From Paraniabella defluvii (GTDB lineage: Bacteria; Bacteroidota; Bacteroidia; Chitinophagales; Chitinophagaceae): 64,000 nt of DNA. The stretch covers positions 806,001-870,000 of the forward strand of contig CP079215.1 of NCBI GenBank assembly GCA_019316985.1, in the 5' to 3' direction. Under the pieces are notes generated by a model. It saw nothing but the letters and a program-made list of their open reading frames with translations. It did not search any database and was not told the origin of the DNA. Positions 62,807 through 64,000 of this stretch are shown in pieces (the stretch's first letter is position 1; each line of letters opens with the position of its first letter). The position numbers and the translations under genes are program-made.

Positions 62807-64000
62807 ATGAAATCTTATAACATTTTAATGCTCCTTTTTATATGCCTCACCCTGGCAGCCTGTAAAAAGACAGTAATTACAGCACCCGGTCCCACCCGCC
62901 AATGCCAACTGATGCCGCTGAGCAGCGGAACTTTAAAATAGTTTTTGAAAGTCTTCCCAATTACCAGGGCACTCCTGCAGGCCTTACGGTAGCTCTTACG
63001 GTTGAACCTTCGGGTGGCGGCCCATTCATGCATATTTCAGCAAACCTGTCGTACGATCAGCAATACCGTAGCGCTGCCCTGAATTTACCTAAAGGTTCTT
63101 ATAAGATCAAAGGGCTGATCATTAAAGATCAAAACGGGCTTGCACTCTTTGCCACACCTGTCAGCGGATCTTTAAAAGCGCACCTGGTAAACAAGCCACT
63201 CAGCGTACCTATGGTATTAGATCACCTTAATGAAGTAACAATGACGTTACAGGTTCTCGTGGTCAATGCAACAGATACTCCTCAAAGCTTCGGTTACAGC
63301 GAGGAAGTTTTGGCAGCAGGACCGGCGACCCTAATACCGAGATGGATAAACAAATCCTTATCAGGCCCATTATTAAAGTAGGTGATGTGATATACGACAG
63401 TATTCCTGCCCAGCTAATCATAAAAAGCTGGGATGTAAAAAATGAGATGACCTATAACATTCATTACCTGAAAGGAGGTGCACAAGGTATTTACTTATCG
63501 GCTAAAGCTGTAAAGCACCAGCTTTCGGTTTCCAAATGGGGTTCTTACGACGAGTTTACTTTAAATAAAGAAGATATACAGGAAGGGGTTATTTATGATA
63601 TTGGCGGCGACATAAAAGCCAAAAAGCTGAAATCAGTTTTAGAATACAAGATCGTAAACGGCGCATCTACCCCTATAACAAAAACGGATTATGAATACCA
63701 TACTAATGGTTTTGTTAAACAAAAGCAGGTTTGGGGTAAGCGTGCTGACATGTCTACCTACCTGGTACAAAAAGACATTTATGAATACGTGAACAATAAA
63801 ATCGGCATCATCAGAAGCTATAACGAAAATGATGTTTTGATAAAAACGACCCATGTGCAGTACCTAAACCCGGCAAAAAGAATTTCGTTAATAGAAGAAA
63901 AAATCGGTACACAAACAATGTATACATCTGTTGTTTATACTGCTTTGGAAACCCGCTCGGGCATTACCCAGGATTATCGTATAGATGCCAGCACCAACTA
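62807..64000 (+). CDS. Uncharacterised lipoprotein, 3' end outside window (frameshifted)
   Basis: Signal MKSYNILMLLFICLTLAACK with lipobox, proline-rich spacer (VITAPGPTPPMPTDAA after an indel near 62900), then a beta-rich region FKIVFESLPNYQGTPAGLTV and SAALNLPKGSYKIKGLIIKD. After a second indel near 63320 it continues ILIRPIIKVGDVIYDSIPAQ, EYKIVNGASTPITKTDYEYH and IREYNEND-like strands to the window edge, resembling DUF4595-type or similar surface repeats. Function unknown. It may be a target of the two-component system before it. Confidence 0.65.

Overview
The window is a chromosomal segment of a Bacteroidota bacterium, most likely a Chitinophagaceae relative. This rests on several things: the gene content (a meso-DAP type dcw cluster with an FtsZ carrying a long C-terminal extension, MqnE, DPE2-like MalQ with tandem CBM20, many lipoproteins and Reg_prop/Y_Y_Y sensor kinases); promoters of the TTG/TTTG-N19-21-TAnnTTTG type; the lack of clear Shine-Dalgarno sequences; and spacers with short repeats of the gttgac kind. 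No rRNA, tRNA, CRISPR array, prophage or insertion sequence was seen.

A technical feature dominates the reading. About forty of the roughly 55 genes are interrupted by one to six single-base indels, mostly a base missing from a G, C or A run. They hit essential genes (ftsZ, murC-G, thrS, infC) and the downstream frame always continues the same protein, so I treat them as sequencing or assembly errors. Each such gene is annotated once over its full span.

Layout. 1-796: end of a TIGR01777 epimerase gene. 916-18205, minus strand: the complete division and cell-wall (dcw) operon mraZ-rsmH-ftsL-ftsI-murE-mraY-murD-ftsW-murG-murC-ftsQ-ftsA-ftsZ, with a promoter and candidate MraZ boxes at its head and a terminator after ftsZ. 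Most genes are tightly spaced and several start with GTG. 18.6-30.6 kb: housekeeping and metabolic genes (queA, trxA, a nucleoside transporter, mqnE, a CBS protein, lysC, an Ldh-type dehydrogenase, an erythromycin esterase-like lipoprotein). 30.7-45.9 kb: ssb, mnmA, rnz with a STAS protein, clpC, an M28 peptidase, dinB, deoC, malQ and several uncharacterised genes. 45.9-48.1 kb: a three-gene surface module (two lipoproteins, at least one with LVIVD-type repeats, and a barrel-like protein). 48.1-57.8 kb, minus strand: a secreted TIM-barrel protein, infC, a tripartite RND efflux operon and thrS; the efflux operon lies between thrS and infC, which are usually neighbours. 57.9-64 kb: a barrel protein, a one-component-style sensor kinase with a NarL-type response regulator, and the start of a lipoprotein gene.

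I did not find a clearly new multi-gene system. The observations most worth checking are the roughly 135-residue lysine-rich tail on FtsQ, the 10-bp-periodic repeats before mraZ, the palindromes before the efflux operon and before the gene at 37641, the structured infC leader, and the split thrS/infC locus.
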